From contig NC_046683.1 of NCBI RefSeq assembly GCF_009870125.1, forward strand, positions 40,191,869 to 40,255,868: a DNA stretch of 64,000 nt, written 5' to 3'. This DNA comes from Drosophila pseudoobscura. Taxonomy: Eukaryota > Arthropoda > Insecta > Diptera > Drosophilidae. The number at the start of each line of letters is the position of its first letter. Within the stretch, counting starts at the first letter, position 1. The notes under the pieces are model-generated. The model was not told where the DNA came from and did not search any database. It saw nothing but the letters and a program-made list of their open reading frames with translations. The position numbers and the translations under genes were made by a program. Shown here piece after piece: positions 56,501 through 64,000 of this stretch.

Positions 56501-57585
56501 ATAAAGATTTAAATGCGACTCGGCGACGCAACCCCAAATACTCACAGGTTGCTCATGGAGAGGTCCACCTCCAGGTTTAGATGCTCATGATGGTACTTGA
56601 TGATGGGCACCCGTGCCTGCAGGATGCGCCGCACGTGACAGACCCCGGGCAGAAAGAGGTGCAGCATGTCGCCAAAGCATTCCATGTGTCGCTGCGTCTG
56701 CGATCGTCCGTTGCTCAGGTTCTCCTTGGTGTGGTAGATGAGGCGCGAGGGGGGCTCGCCACTTGACTGTTTTCTACCGCCAGTCTCCCCATCGAAGCGT
56801 AGGATAAGGTCCAGGTCGCAGCCCATCTTGCCGAAGCCGTTTACTGAGGAGCCAAACGGATGGGCCTGGGCTGCGGGGAACATCCCGGAGATAGCCTGCT
56901 GCACCTGTAGGGCGGCCAGAAAGCGCATGCGGACGCCGAGATCGTTCAGCTGGGTGTGCCTATGCAGTAGTTGCACCTGTTGCTCGATGCTCTCCGCGCC
57001 GCGCAGCTGACTGAGCAAAGCCTCCTGGTCGAGCTGCCTGGTGCCGTCCACTGATTGCAGATCGCTAGTCGGCGGGTGGTGAATGTTGTTGTTGTTGTTG
57101 TTGTTGGGGGCGAGTTTGGGGCCACGCTTGCCGGGTGCCGCCTTGAACCAGAGGAAAGGCGAGCGTACGGGCACACCGCTCAGGTCCCCATTGGTGGCAC
57201 CCGAGTCAATGGCAGCCGCTGCCTCATGGGCCGTCGAGTATTCCAGCAGGATGTAGTGGAGATCGTCGTCATGCCGCACACAGTAGTGATGCGCCCCCAC
57301 AATGGAGCCGAACCGACTGCAGTAGTTATACAATTCCGAGTAGGACTTCTCCGAGCTGACCTGGACCACGATGCTGCGCTGCGCCTGGACCTGACGGCCA
57401 GCAATGAACTCGTCATAGTTGGGCTTGCCTGGCGGGGAGAGACGAGAGGATAATTACGATAGAAACAAGCTGCTGGTGGCCCTACCTCTGGACAGGGCAG
57501 CGGATGCGGCTTCTGTGGTGTATTGTTTTACGCAATATTTTCGCCAGAGCTGCACGTTTTGGGCTCGGCGCATCAGATTGTTCAT
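53514..57585 (-). CDS. MTPAP: Mitochondrial poly(A) RNA polymerase (MTPAP), 630 aa
   Basis: Exons 57585-57486, 57428-56546 and 54423-53514 join in frame; the introns are 57 and 2122 nt. The enzyme is a non-canonical poly(A) polymerase that adds A-tails to mitochondrial mRNAs in the matrix. The N-terminus (MNNLMRRAQNVQLWRKYCVK) is basic and Ser/Thr-rich, as expected of a targeting peptide. An RRM-like region spans about 50-135, followed by an Asn run. The nucleotidyltransferase core has GSS near residues 226-228, the catalytic pair DLD at 238-240 and the third acid in LEVDL (Asp about 322). The PAP-associated segment follows after the large intron (SGFYMSELLYMFGEIDSRVR, RRWAQACGL, NFSLTCLVMYFLQQ). 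The C-terminal 60 residues are low complexity and basic. All catalytic acids are present, so it is probably active. Its large intron houses Tsp2A on the other strand. Confidence 0.93.
54424..55604 (+). other. Intronic region upstream of the Tsp2A coding exon
   Basis: It lies in intron 2 of the poly(A) polymerase gene and must contain at least the 3' part of the Tsp2A 5' UTR intron (acceptor TTTCTTTACAG ending at 55604). A candidate donor is TTTTG|GTATGT at 55469. The first exon and promoter were not placed with confidence. GATA-type sites cluster at 54707-54770. Confidence 0.45.
54707..54770. promoter_or_regulatory. Cluster of GATA-factor-like sites
   Basis: On the minus strand there is AGATAG at 54712-54707, a weaker GATAAG at 54721-54716 and an overlapping GATAAGATA at 54769-54761. 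They lie about 0.9 kb upstream of the Tsp2A coding exon. GATA factors drive midgut genes in Drosophila, fitting a gut junction gene, but short sites like these are common. Confidence 0.3.
55616..56350 (+). CDS. Tsp2A: Tetraspanin 2A, 244 aa
   Basis: A single coding exon beginning at 55605 after a good acceptor, with the ATG at 55616 (MGIGYGASDEQLEKQIGCVK). Four membrane segments lie near residues 20-43, 62-86, 88-112 and 207-232. The large extracellular loop carries the tetraspanin CCG signature (NIGCCGATGPWDY), PSSC and GC cysteines, that is four loop cysteines. It ends in a short basic/acidic cytoplasmic tail (VKKEEEQASNYRR). In Drosophila, Tsp2A is an established component of smooth septate junctions in midgut and Malpighian tubule, acting with Mesh and Ssk. 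The gene lies wholly inside intron 2 of the mitochondrial poly(A) polymerase gene, antisense to it. The frame opens further upstream (to 55559), but that part lies before the acceptor. A 5' UTR exon is required but not located. Confidence 0.93.
   Translation: MGIGYGASDEQLEKQIGCVKYTLFCFNIVAWMIATALFALTVWLRAEPGFNDWLRILEAQSFYIGVYVLIGVSIIMMAVSFLGCLSALMENTLALFVFIGTQLFGFVALVAGSAVTMQYSTINSSLQPLLNVSLRRFVSTSEYTYSNYVLTMIQENIGCCGATGPWDYLDLHQPLPSSCRDTVSGNAFFNGCVDELTWFFEGKTGWIVALAMTLAMLNVICGTMSFVLVQAVKKEEEQASNYRR
56500..56505 (+). terminator. Polyadenylation signal of Tsp2A
   Basis: AATAAA lies 150 bases after the stop codon. Cleavage at about 56520-56530 would end the transcript some 20 bases before the antisense MTPAP exon 2 boundary at 56546. 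Confidence 0.75.
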
Positions 57586-58133
57586 GGCGGGTATGTGTGG
57601 CTGACTGGTGGAGATCCTAGCACTACTTCATGCGTCCTGCAAGTCCGGCGTTTAACTTGAACAAATAGTCCCTCGAATATTTGGTTGCACTTGCGTTTGT
57701 GAGGTTAAGGCAAATGCCCAGCTGTTCGGCTGCCTGCACCAGGGCTGCAGTGATATAAATTTCTGATTTAATGCGAAATTTATCTGATTAATATTAGTTC
57801 TATTCTGCATTCAAATCTCGATAATTAAGCTTAAATTTAAATATGAAGGCTCTAGTAAAAATATTCATTTAAATCAGCAGACACATATCGAGGCTGATGG
57901 CAGAGTATCCATCCCTGATGATTTAAGTGTTACATTTTTTAAATGAAATTCCACAATAATTGACTATATATATGTATGTCTATATGTAGCATATTGTTCT
58001 GCAATCAGTGCTTTATAGCTCCTTTCATTCAAGAAGACTTTCTTAACATAAAACTGTAAAGTTATCGATTACTTCGACTGCCGATGTGCTGGCGCGAATA
58101 TTTAAAGTCTTGCTTGAATTTTTCAAATACACA

Positions 58134-58139
58134 TTTATT
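58134..58139 (-). terminator. Possible polyadenylation signal of the SLC12A8-like gene
   Basis: Minus-strand AATAAA is the first canonical hexamer I noticed beyond the stop codon, giving a 3' UTR of about 1.2 kb. A non-canonical nearer signal is possible. Confidence 0.4.
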
Positions 58140-58380
58140 GAGTTATTATCGTTAATACATTGGGGAATATCCAAATTCACCACTGGGATGCCCAGTTCCT
58201 TCGTATAACCAAGTTCAATTATGCTATATATGTATATTCACGTACAAAAATGAGACACCCGGGCTATATTTTCGAAATATGTGTAAAGGGTCGTCTCGCA
58301 CTCTCCTATCCTCTCCTCTCCCTATTAATTGGGGATTGTTTTGTTACATTTAAACAACATGTGGTGTATACATATATTCC

Positions 58381-58407
<27 letters not shown>
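58381..58407. repeat. (TA)n microsatellite
   Basis: About thirteen uninterrupted AT dinucleotides. Confidence 0.95.
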
Positions 58408-58412
<5 letters not shown>

Positions 58413-59366
58413 TGGTATATACATAAATACGGTGTGTATATAGATTGCGGTTATTGATGATATCTGCTGGGGATCTGATTACGTTGGAGTGAGTCCATAG
58501 AACAGCATGTTATGTATGGTTTATATTAGATCTGGATCTTAGATTTACTTTTACATTGTTATTGTTCATTGGGTTGCGAATACAGTTGGAGTGAGACTTA
58601 TGAGCCTAAGGATCTACATATAAGTAAATTTTGTGTGTTTTAAATCCTTCATTTAATCTGTATTTTTTTGTGTGTTTGTGTTGGGTTGTGTGTGTGTGGG
58701 TTGTGCTTCTTCGCTTCTTTCTTTCAAATGCAAAGTCGTCAGATCCTGAAATTTGATTTTGTTTTTCTCGTGTTTTGTTTGTTTTTTGGTTTTACTTATT
58801 ATCTCAGTATCACATATGTTTCCTTCAAAATGCTGTCGGTGTGCAGAAACATTGGAAACATATCCATTTAGCAACAATTTTACACGCTCTAGCTGTTTTT
58901 TTTTCTCTCTCTATCTAGAAATAACTACTCGAACAAGGAACACATTAAAAGCGTGCCAAAACTTAAGATAATTATTATTAATTTAAAAAAAGGACTGCTC
59001 TGAGCTGTTCTCATTTTGGGCGCTGTGCGTGTGTGTGGTATGTGTGTGCGGGTGCCAGTATGCTGCTTGTGGGAGGACAAAGGAGAATCTTGGGTTGTAA
59101 ATGCCTGTGCCTGGACTAAACATTAATACATACATATATCCTTAGCTCCTAGCTTTTACACACGAACACGTACACATCCATACATTGAAATACAAACATA
59201 CATATCGCATAGTTATGTAAGTATATAGTTTAGTTGAGTTTTTTGTTTTTTCAGTTTAGCTTAGTTTCGATTAGTTTAGCTCTAGCTCTAGCTTGGCAGA
59301 AATGCACTCAAATATTGCTTGCCACAGCTGCACAGCCACTCCCATGTCGGACACTTCCACTTCCAT

Positions 59367-61907
59367 CTAGATGTCGTCGATCAGGCGACCCTCGATGACG
59401 GACGAGTGGTGGTAGTTGGGACGCGGCCTGAAGTCCTCGTTCTGCTCGTTCAGCTGCGTCGGCGATAGATCTACACCCGGACATGAGGGCGTCACCACAA
59501 TCTGCTCATACTCATGTATGCGCTTACTGCATGAAACAAAGAGAGATGGCTATGGTTAGATCCTCTTCTTCGAACTTTAAGCTCTACTTACCCAAAACAC
59601 CTAAATATGACGCTCTTGAGCCAGGCGAAAAAGTTGAATTCGGCTGTGAGGCCTGGTTTAACGGCTGGGTTGGCCGTGCCTACATAGAACCAAACAACAA
59701 AGACCACCAGAAAACAGGTCAAAGCGTAGTACCAGTTGACTAGCAGCATCACCAGCAACTTGACAAAGGCCTAGCGAAAGCAACAGGTAATAAAAAGATG
59801 CCAATGAGGCAGAATCACTAGCTTACCCCTCCCAGCGAGAACCAGCGATTGCAGTAGCCAGAGTACCAGTTTTTCGTCTTGGAATGAATGGGTGGACGGA
59901 TGGGAGCAATCGGTTCATTCTCATCCTCACTACCGCCCTGTGTGGCCGTCTGCTCCACTGATAAGGCTGTGGCATCTTCTGTACCCGTTTCTGTGGCTAT
60001 CGTCGTCGTTGAAGCCCGGGCCTCCGCTTGGCTGGGAGCCGGCGCTGTCGAGGAGGTGCTGGGCCCCTCCAAGTCGAACTCCATTGGCGCCGCCTGGTGC
60101 ATGGGAGAGTTCTGAGGACTCTGCAAATTCTTGTGGCGCACTCGATCGGGGAAGAGCAGGTCCAGGTCGTTGCCTCCATCGGAGACGCTGCCGTAGCGAC
60201 GTGTCTCGTAGCTGGGGCTTGAGGCCTGAATACGGAATCGCTCCTCGCGCTGCTCTTGTATGTCAAAGGTCTGGGCCAAGGCAAAGTAGGCGTAGTTGAT
60301 GCAGGCGTAGGTCAGCAAGAAGGGCATGGTCACGATGGGGGCCAGGAAATTAATATCGCCCACAATAATGAAGGTGACCGTCACGAGTGCCACAATGGCC
60401 ATTGCATATAGAGGGACTTTGTTGGGTCCGCGCTGCAAAGGGAGCGAGGCGATATTGAATCCCATATATAAATAAATAAAGATTACTTACACCTTTGCCC
60501 AGCACATCGATGCCTGGAATGACGCTTTCTTTGGCTATACTCTGGAGAACGCGCGGAGTCCCATACATGGCGCCTAAACAGGAAGACATGCTGGAGACGT
60601 AGATGCCGGCCAGGAGCAGGAAATGCACGGCCGACACTTTGACGGAGATCATGAAGTCTTTGTAGAGTATGGCCCGTTGACAGGTGGCCCCCAGGAACAG
60701 AACAAACACCAAGTACAAAAATGTCCTACCAAAGAGAGGGAGAAAAAGTGTCACTATTTGGTAACAAGGGTGCTCTTTTTGGGGAAGCCTTACGAAGTGC
60801 CAAAGGCAGCGAGGGTTCCATTGGGTATGTCTGTCGAGGGAGCGCGCAGGTCGCCGCTCATATTGATGCCAGACAGAACGCCGGTGACAGTGGGAAAGAA
60901 GACCCCAAAAACGCGGAACCACGAATATCCGTCCTCGTAGCTTGGCCAGAGATTTTCTGCAAAGTTGCCGCTCACCCAGCCATCGAAGCCATTCTCTGCG
61001 ATGAGAATCAAAATGAGCAAGGGACAGACCCAGAAATAGACATGATCTTACCTGGATCTACTCCTACAAAGCTGCCCACCATAAAGTCCAGCGCCGAGAT
61101 AAGCAGGATCATTAGCAGAATGAACTGCAGCTTGATAACCCACTTTACGCCGGCCACATTGATGCAGCCCAGGAGCAGAACAGCAGCGGTGGCAAAGCCA
61201 CGAATGGCCCACTTGTTGCCTTCCAATCCGACCAGTCCGGCCATCGACTCGCCGAATCCCATCACATTCAGGGCACAGCCCACGGCCTGGCCGAAGCAGT
61301 AGAGCAAACCCAGGGCGCCACCGAACCGGGAGCCCAAGGTGTGCGCAATCAAAAAGTAAACGCCACCGCTTTCCACGCGACACCGTTCGCAGATGCCGAT
61401 GGCCGAGAGGACGCTCACCAGGGCTATGAGGACAGTGCAGACGATGATGGCTACAGCATTGATGATGCCCGCCTGGGCCACGATCCAGCCCGAACGCAGG
61501 AACACGATCACACCAAAGACGTTGATCAGACAGGAGGTGAAGACCCCATCCCAGGTACCGAACAGGACCGGCTGCGATATAAAGAAGTTCGAGCGCCACC
61601 TGTTGAGTGTTGGATGAAACGAAGGATGTGCTGTAGTCCTGGGGCAGCAACAGAAGCCGGGGCTATCCATTACTCACCATGGCTTATCGCCCTGCTCCCC
61701 GGCGAATATCTCGTTCGCCCCGGAGGCATGGTGGCCACCGGCCGCGTATGTGTACTCGTTGCCCAGGTCCACGAATCCACCCGTGTTGTTGTTGGTCCGC
61801 TGACGAAAGCTGGCCACGGCCACCTCACCGTCATCATCGCCTCCAAGACCGAAGCGCTGCCAGTCGACAGTGCGCCGGTTCCCATTACTTTCTGCCGTAT
61901 TACTCAT
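59367..61907 (-). CDS. SLC12A8-type (CCC9) cation-chloride cotransporter family protein, 719 aa
   Basis: Seven exons on the minus strand: 61907-61678, 61599-61052, 60995-60794, 60725-60491, 60432-59827, 59770-59592 and 59526-59367; all joins keep frame with GT-AG introns of 55-78 nt. The short hydrophilic N-terminus (about 77 residues) lacks the long regulatory region of NKCC/KCC members. The amino-acid-permease-type core has about eleven hydrophobic segments (for example VFTSCLINVFGVIVFLRSGW, RVFGVFFPTVTGVLSGINMS, YACINYAYFALAQ). A Ser/Thr-rich cytoplasmic loop follows, then two further hydrophobic segments. The tail QLNEQNEDFRPRPNYHHSSV closely resembles the tail of human SLC12A8, and the length matches (about 714 aa). 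It probably corresponds to D. melanogaster CG12773 (from memory). Substrate is uncertain: human SLC12A8 has been linked to polyamine, amino-acid and, controversially, nicotinamide mononucleotide transport. Confidence 0.9.
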
Positions 61908-62679
61908 ACTTCGCTCCGGTCTGCGTGCGTATTGTGTATGTGTGTGCGGGAGAGAGAGAGCTGTGGGTTTTTTGGGCGCTTGTTGTTGTTGGAGCCGACT
62001 TATTCCTGGCCTCTGTGATGGGACTATCTATCGACTATTTTGGCCTAATCGCGGCAATTAACTGATTGCTATTTATTGGCTTCTTGACTGGCTCTGGCTG
62101 CGACGTCGCAATGAAGATGATGGATACCAAAACACATCCACGCAGGCAAGCGAATGAAATTTTGGGCATGTGATTTAGCAGAAACTGCGCTCCAAGTCTG
62201 TGGTCTGGCCCCCTTTTCGCTTACTCGCAGTTGGCACGCGAAACAGCGGACCTCATCATTGGAGGCGGGATGTAACGAATGTCGGTGGTAAATGCGCAAA
62301 AAGTTAAATAAAAACACACTTTCATATGTAAACTATACGCAAGTCGTCATCGATAGCTATCCGTGCGTGCTGCCATACCGTTAAATGGGCGAACCGATTA
62401 TTCCTGAGCTACCAGATGATGGCCGGCGCGCCAATTCAAATGAATGAAAATTCGGAAACAACAAATGTGATTCTACAAATTCCTATACCCATGGGTTTTA
62501 TTTTTTATATACTTCCATCTTCTAGTCCTTCTTGGTGATGGCAGGCTATCGAATATCGACTAAATCTGTTGTTTTAATTTAACATCTGTTCGAGCTCCGA
62601 CTGGGTGGCAACTCCATAATGCGGTCTCTGCACGTGTTTACATTTGGCGTTCAGTTTTTATTCTCAAGCTGTACGGAAA
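61908..62679. promoter_or_regulatory. Divergent promoter region, SLC12A8-like / ESF1
   Basis: 772 bases separate the two start codons. ATCGATAG near 62349 and CGAATATCGA near 62549 are DRE-like words. The right part is AT-rich around 62,490-62,580, just before the ESF1 5' UTR. No open frame here looks real. Confidence 0.45.
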
Positions 62680-64000
62680 ATGGTCAAGAAGAAGGAAAGG
62701 TCAGCTAAGGGGCCAAAGAAAGCCGACAAGGAAGGGCCTTCTACATCAGGATATGCCGCCAAGATCGCTACGTCTACCCAGGGAGATGCAGAGACTGGGA
62801 TTTGGGGCGATGCGCGCTTCCAACATTTGCTGTCCGATCCCCGCTTCAAGGGTGTGCCCAAGGTGCAACGCAAGGTGAAGATCGACAAGCGCTTCCAGGG
62901 GATGTTCACGGATGAAAAATTCAAGGTGAAGTATACTGTGGACAAGTACGGCCGACCGGTCAACACAAGCAATGCCGAAGATCTACGCAAGTTCTACGAA
63001 CTGGATGAGAACGACAGCGATGATGGTGAAAAGGAGGCTGAGGCAGAGGCGGAGGTGGTGGCTAAGAAAGAGATCGAAGAGGAGGAGCAGAAAGAACGCC
63101 GGGCAGAAGAGCTGGCCATTGCTTGCGTGGACGTTAAAGAGGATAAGTTCGAAAACGATTCCTTGGACAGCGACGGCTCCGAAGTCCCGGAGAACCTGCG
63201 CGAGCGCCTGACCAACCCAAACGTTGATTATGCCCGAGGCGAAGGCCGCCTGATGACGGACTCCTCGTCGGACGACGACACCGATGATGACGAAGGTGCC
63301 GAGGGGCCCGAGCTGCAGATCGACCATGTCTGGGGCGAGCTGGACAATGATGCCGAGAGCACCGAGGTGTCTACCCGACGCCTGGCCATCTGCAACATGG
63401 ACTGGGATCGCATACGCGCCGAGGATCTGATGGTGCTTCTGAGCTCCTTCCTACCGCTCGGTGGAAGCATTCTCAGCGTTAAGATCTACCCCTCAGAGTT
63501 CGGCAAGGCACGCCTGGCCGAAGAAGAGATTCACGGCCCGGCGGAGCTGGTGAAGCGTGACGAGAGGGAGCAGGAGGAGGAGGACGACTCAGACGAGGAG
63601 CTGGTCAAGGAGCAGGACAGTGACGCCGAGGAGGGTGACGACTACCATATGGAGAAGCTGCGCCAGTATCAGCTGAACCGACTCCGCTACTACTACGCTG
63701 TGGCCGAGTGCGACTCCGTTGCTACCGCCGACAAGGTGTACAAGGAGTGCGATGGCATTGAGTACGAGAGCTCCGCCACGCGCGTCGACCTCCGCTTCAT
63801 CCCCGACGACACCTCCTTTGAGGAGGATACGCCAAAAGACGAGTGCTTCGAGCTGCCGGATGCCAGCAACTACAAGCCCCGCCAGTTCACCACGACTGCC
63901 CTGCAGCAGGCCAAGGTGGACCTCACCTGGGATGAAACGGCGCTGGACAGACGCGAGCTGGGCGACAAGCTCTCCAGTGGCCAGGTGGACAAGCTTACCG
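62680..64000 (+). CDS. ESF1 homologue, pre-rRNA processing protein (5' part, cut by window end)
   Basis: An open frame from ATG at 62680 to the last base (440 codons visible, no intron). ESF1 is a nucleolar protein needed for 18S rRNA maturation in the small-subunit processome. The N-terminal block is diagnostic: DPRFKGVPKVQRKVKIDKRF, GMFTDEKFKVKYTVDKYGRP and EDLRKFYEL match human and yeast ESF1 in order. Acidic/charged stretches (residues about 110-150 and 190-215) flank ERLTNPNVDYARGEGRL. A central RRM-like domain begins TRRLAICNMDWDRIRAEDL and continues to VDLRFIPDDTSFEED, interrupted by an acidic insert around residues 290-325. The C-terminal NUC153 domain lies beyond the window. It is head-to-head with the transporter gene. 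In D. melanogaster the likely orthologue is CG11417 (from memory). Confidence 0.92.
   Translation, partial: MVKKKERSAKGPKKADKEGPSTSGYAAKIATSTQGDAETGIWGDARFQHLLSDPRFKGVPKVQRKVKIDKRFQGMFTDEKFKVKYTVDKYGRPVNTSNAEDLRKFYELDENDSDDGEKEAEAEAEVVAKKEIEEEEQKERRAEELAIACVDVKEDKFENDSLDSDGSEVPENLRERLTNPNVDYARGEGRLMTDSSSDDDTDDDEGAEGPELQIDHVWGELDNDAESTEVSTRRLAICNMDWDRIRAEDLMVLLSSFLPLGGSILSVKIYPSEFGKARLAEEEIHGPAELVKRDEREQEEEDDSDEELVKEQDSDAEEGDDYHMEKLRQYQLNRLRYYYAVAECDSVATADKVYKECDGIEYESSATRVDLRFIPDDTSFEEDTPKDECFELPDASNYKPRQFTTTALQQAKVDLTWDETALDRRELGDKLSSGQVDKLT

Larger units (their letters stand above)
57586..59366. other. MTPAP promoter region and 3' UTR of the SLC12A8-like gene
   Basis: 57.6-58.1 kb upstream of the poly(A) polymerase start holds no recognised core motif. 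From 59366 leftward to a minus-strand AATAAA at 58139-58134 is a probable 1.2-kb 3' UTR of the transporter gene, with (TA)n and TG-rich stretches. No coding frame looks real. Confidence 0.55.

Noticed and set aside
61341-62065. Plus-strand frames opposite the transporter's first exons
   Set aside because: They are antisense to the confirmed exons and cross introns, with no independent evidence.
1-64000. CRISPR arrays, operons, riboswitches or prokaryotic mobile elements
   Set aside because: The sequence is eukaryotic with spliced genes. None of these structures was seen.

Overview
The window looks like nuclear DNA of a Drosophila species, probably not D. melanogaster. The best guess is an obscura-group-like species, but that is inference and cannot be settled from one window. 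The reasons are compact genes with 57-84 nt introns, core-promoter words typical of Drosophila (DRE TATCGATA, Motif 1 GGTCACACTG), abundant CAG/Q, hexanucleotide and CA/GA microsatellites, and a gene set whose closest known relatives are fly genes. From memory, Naa30A, Tsp2A, the mitochondrial poly(A) polymerase, the SLC12A8-like transporter and ESF1 also cluster near the tip of the D. melanogaster X chromosome.

Layout. 1-29 kb: no gene can be supported. It is simple-sequence-rich DNA with AT-rich islands packed with ATCGAT, best explained as the long first intron of a leftward gene whose promoter (DRE plus Motif 1) and 5' UTR exon lie at 29.0-29.6 kb. 29.6-31.6 kb: intergenic DNA with duplicated repeat pieces and a second copy of the DRE/Motif 1 module. 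31.6-33.4 kb: an intronless rightward gene for a coiled-coil protein, facing a leftward gene (34.5-38.6 kb) for a large secreted Thr-rich protein with about eight copies of a short helical motif. 38.6-48.5 kb: non-coding, with one possible orphan exon. 48.5-51.2 kb: N-terminal acetyltransferase Naa30 behind a pair of perfect DRE sites. 51.7-53.3 kb: a block of decayed repeats. 53.5-57.6 kb: mitochondrial poly(A) polymerase on the minus strand, carrying tetraspanin Tsp2A on the plus strand inside its second intron. 59.4-61.9 kb: an SLC12A8-type transporter (minus), divergent from ESF1 (plus, 62.68 kb to beyond the window).

The genes do not form one pathway. Several are housekeeping functions (N-terminal acetylation, mitochondrial mRNA polyadenylation, rRNA processing). 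Tsp2A is an epithelial junction protein and the 1332-residue protein is a predicted extracellular product. The least described item is that secreted protein. Other points of interest are the duplicated promoter module, the ATCGAT islands, the in-frame 84-nt intron of Naa30A, the nested Tsp2A and the repeat block at 52 kb.
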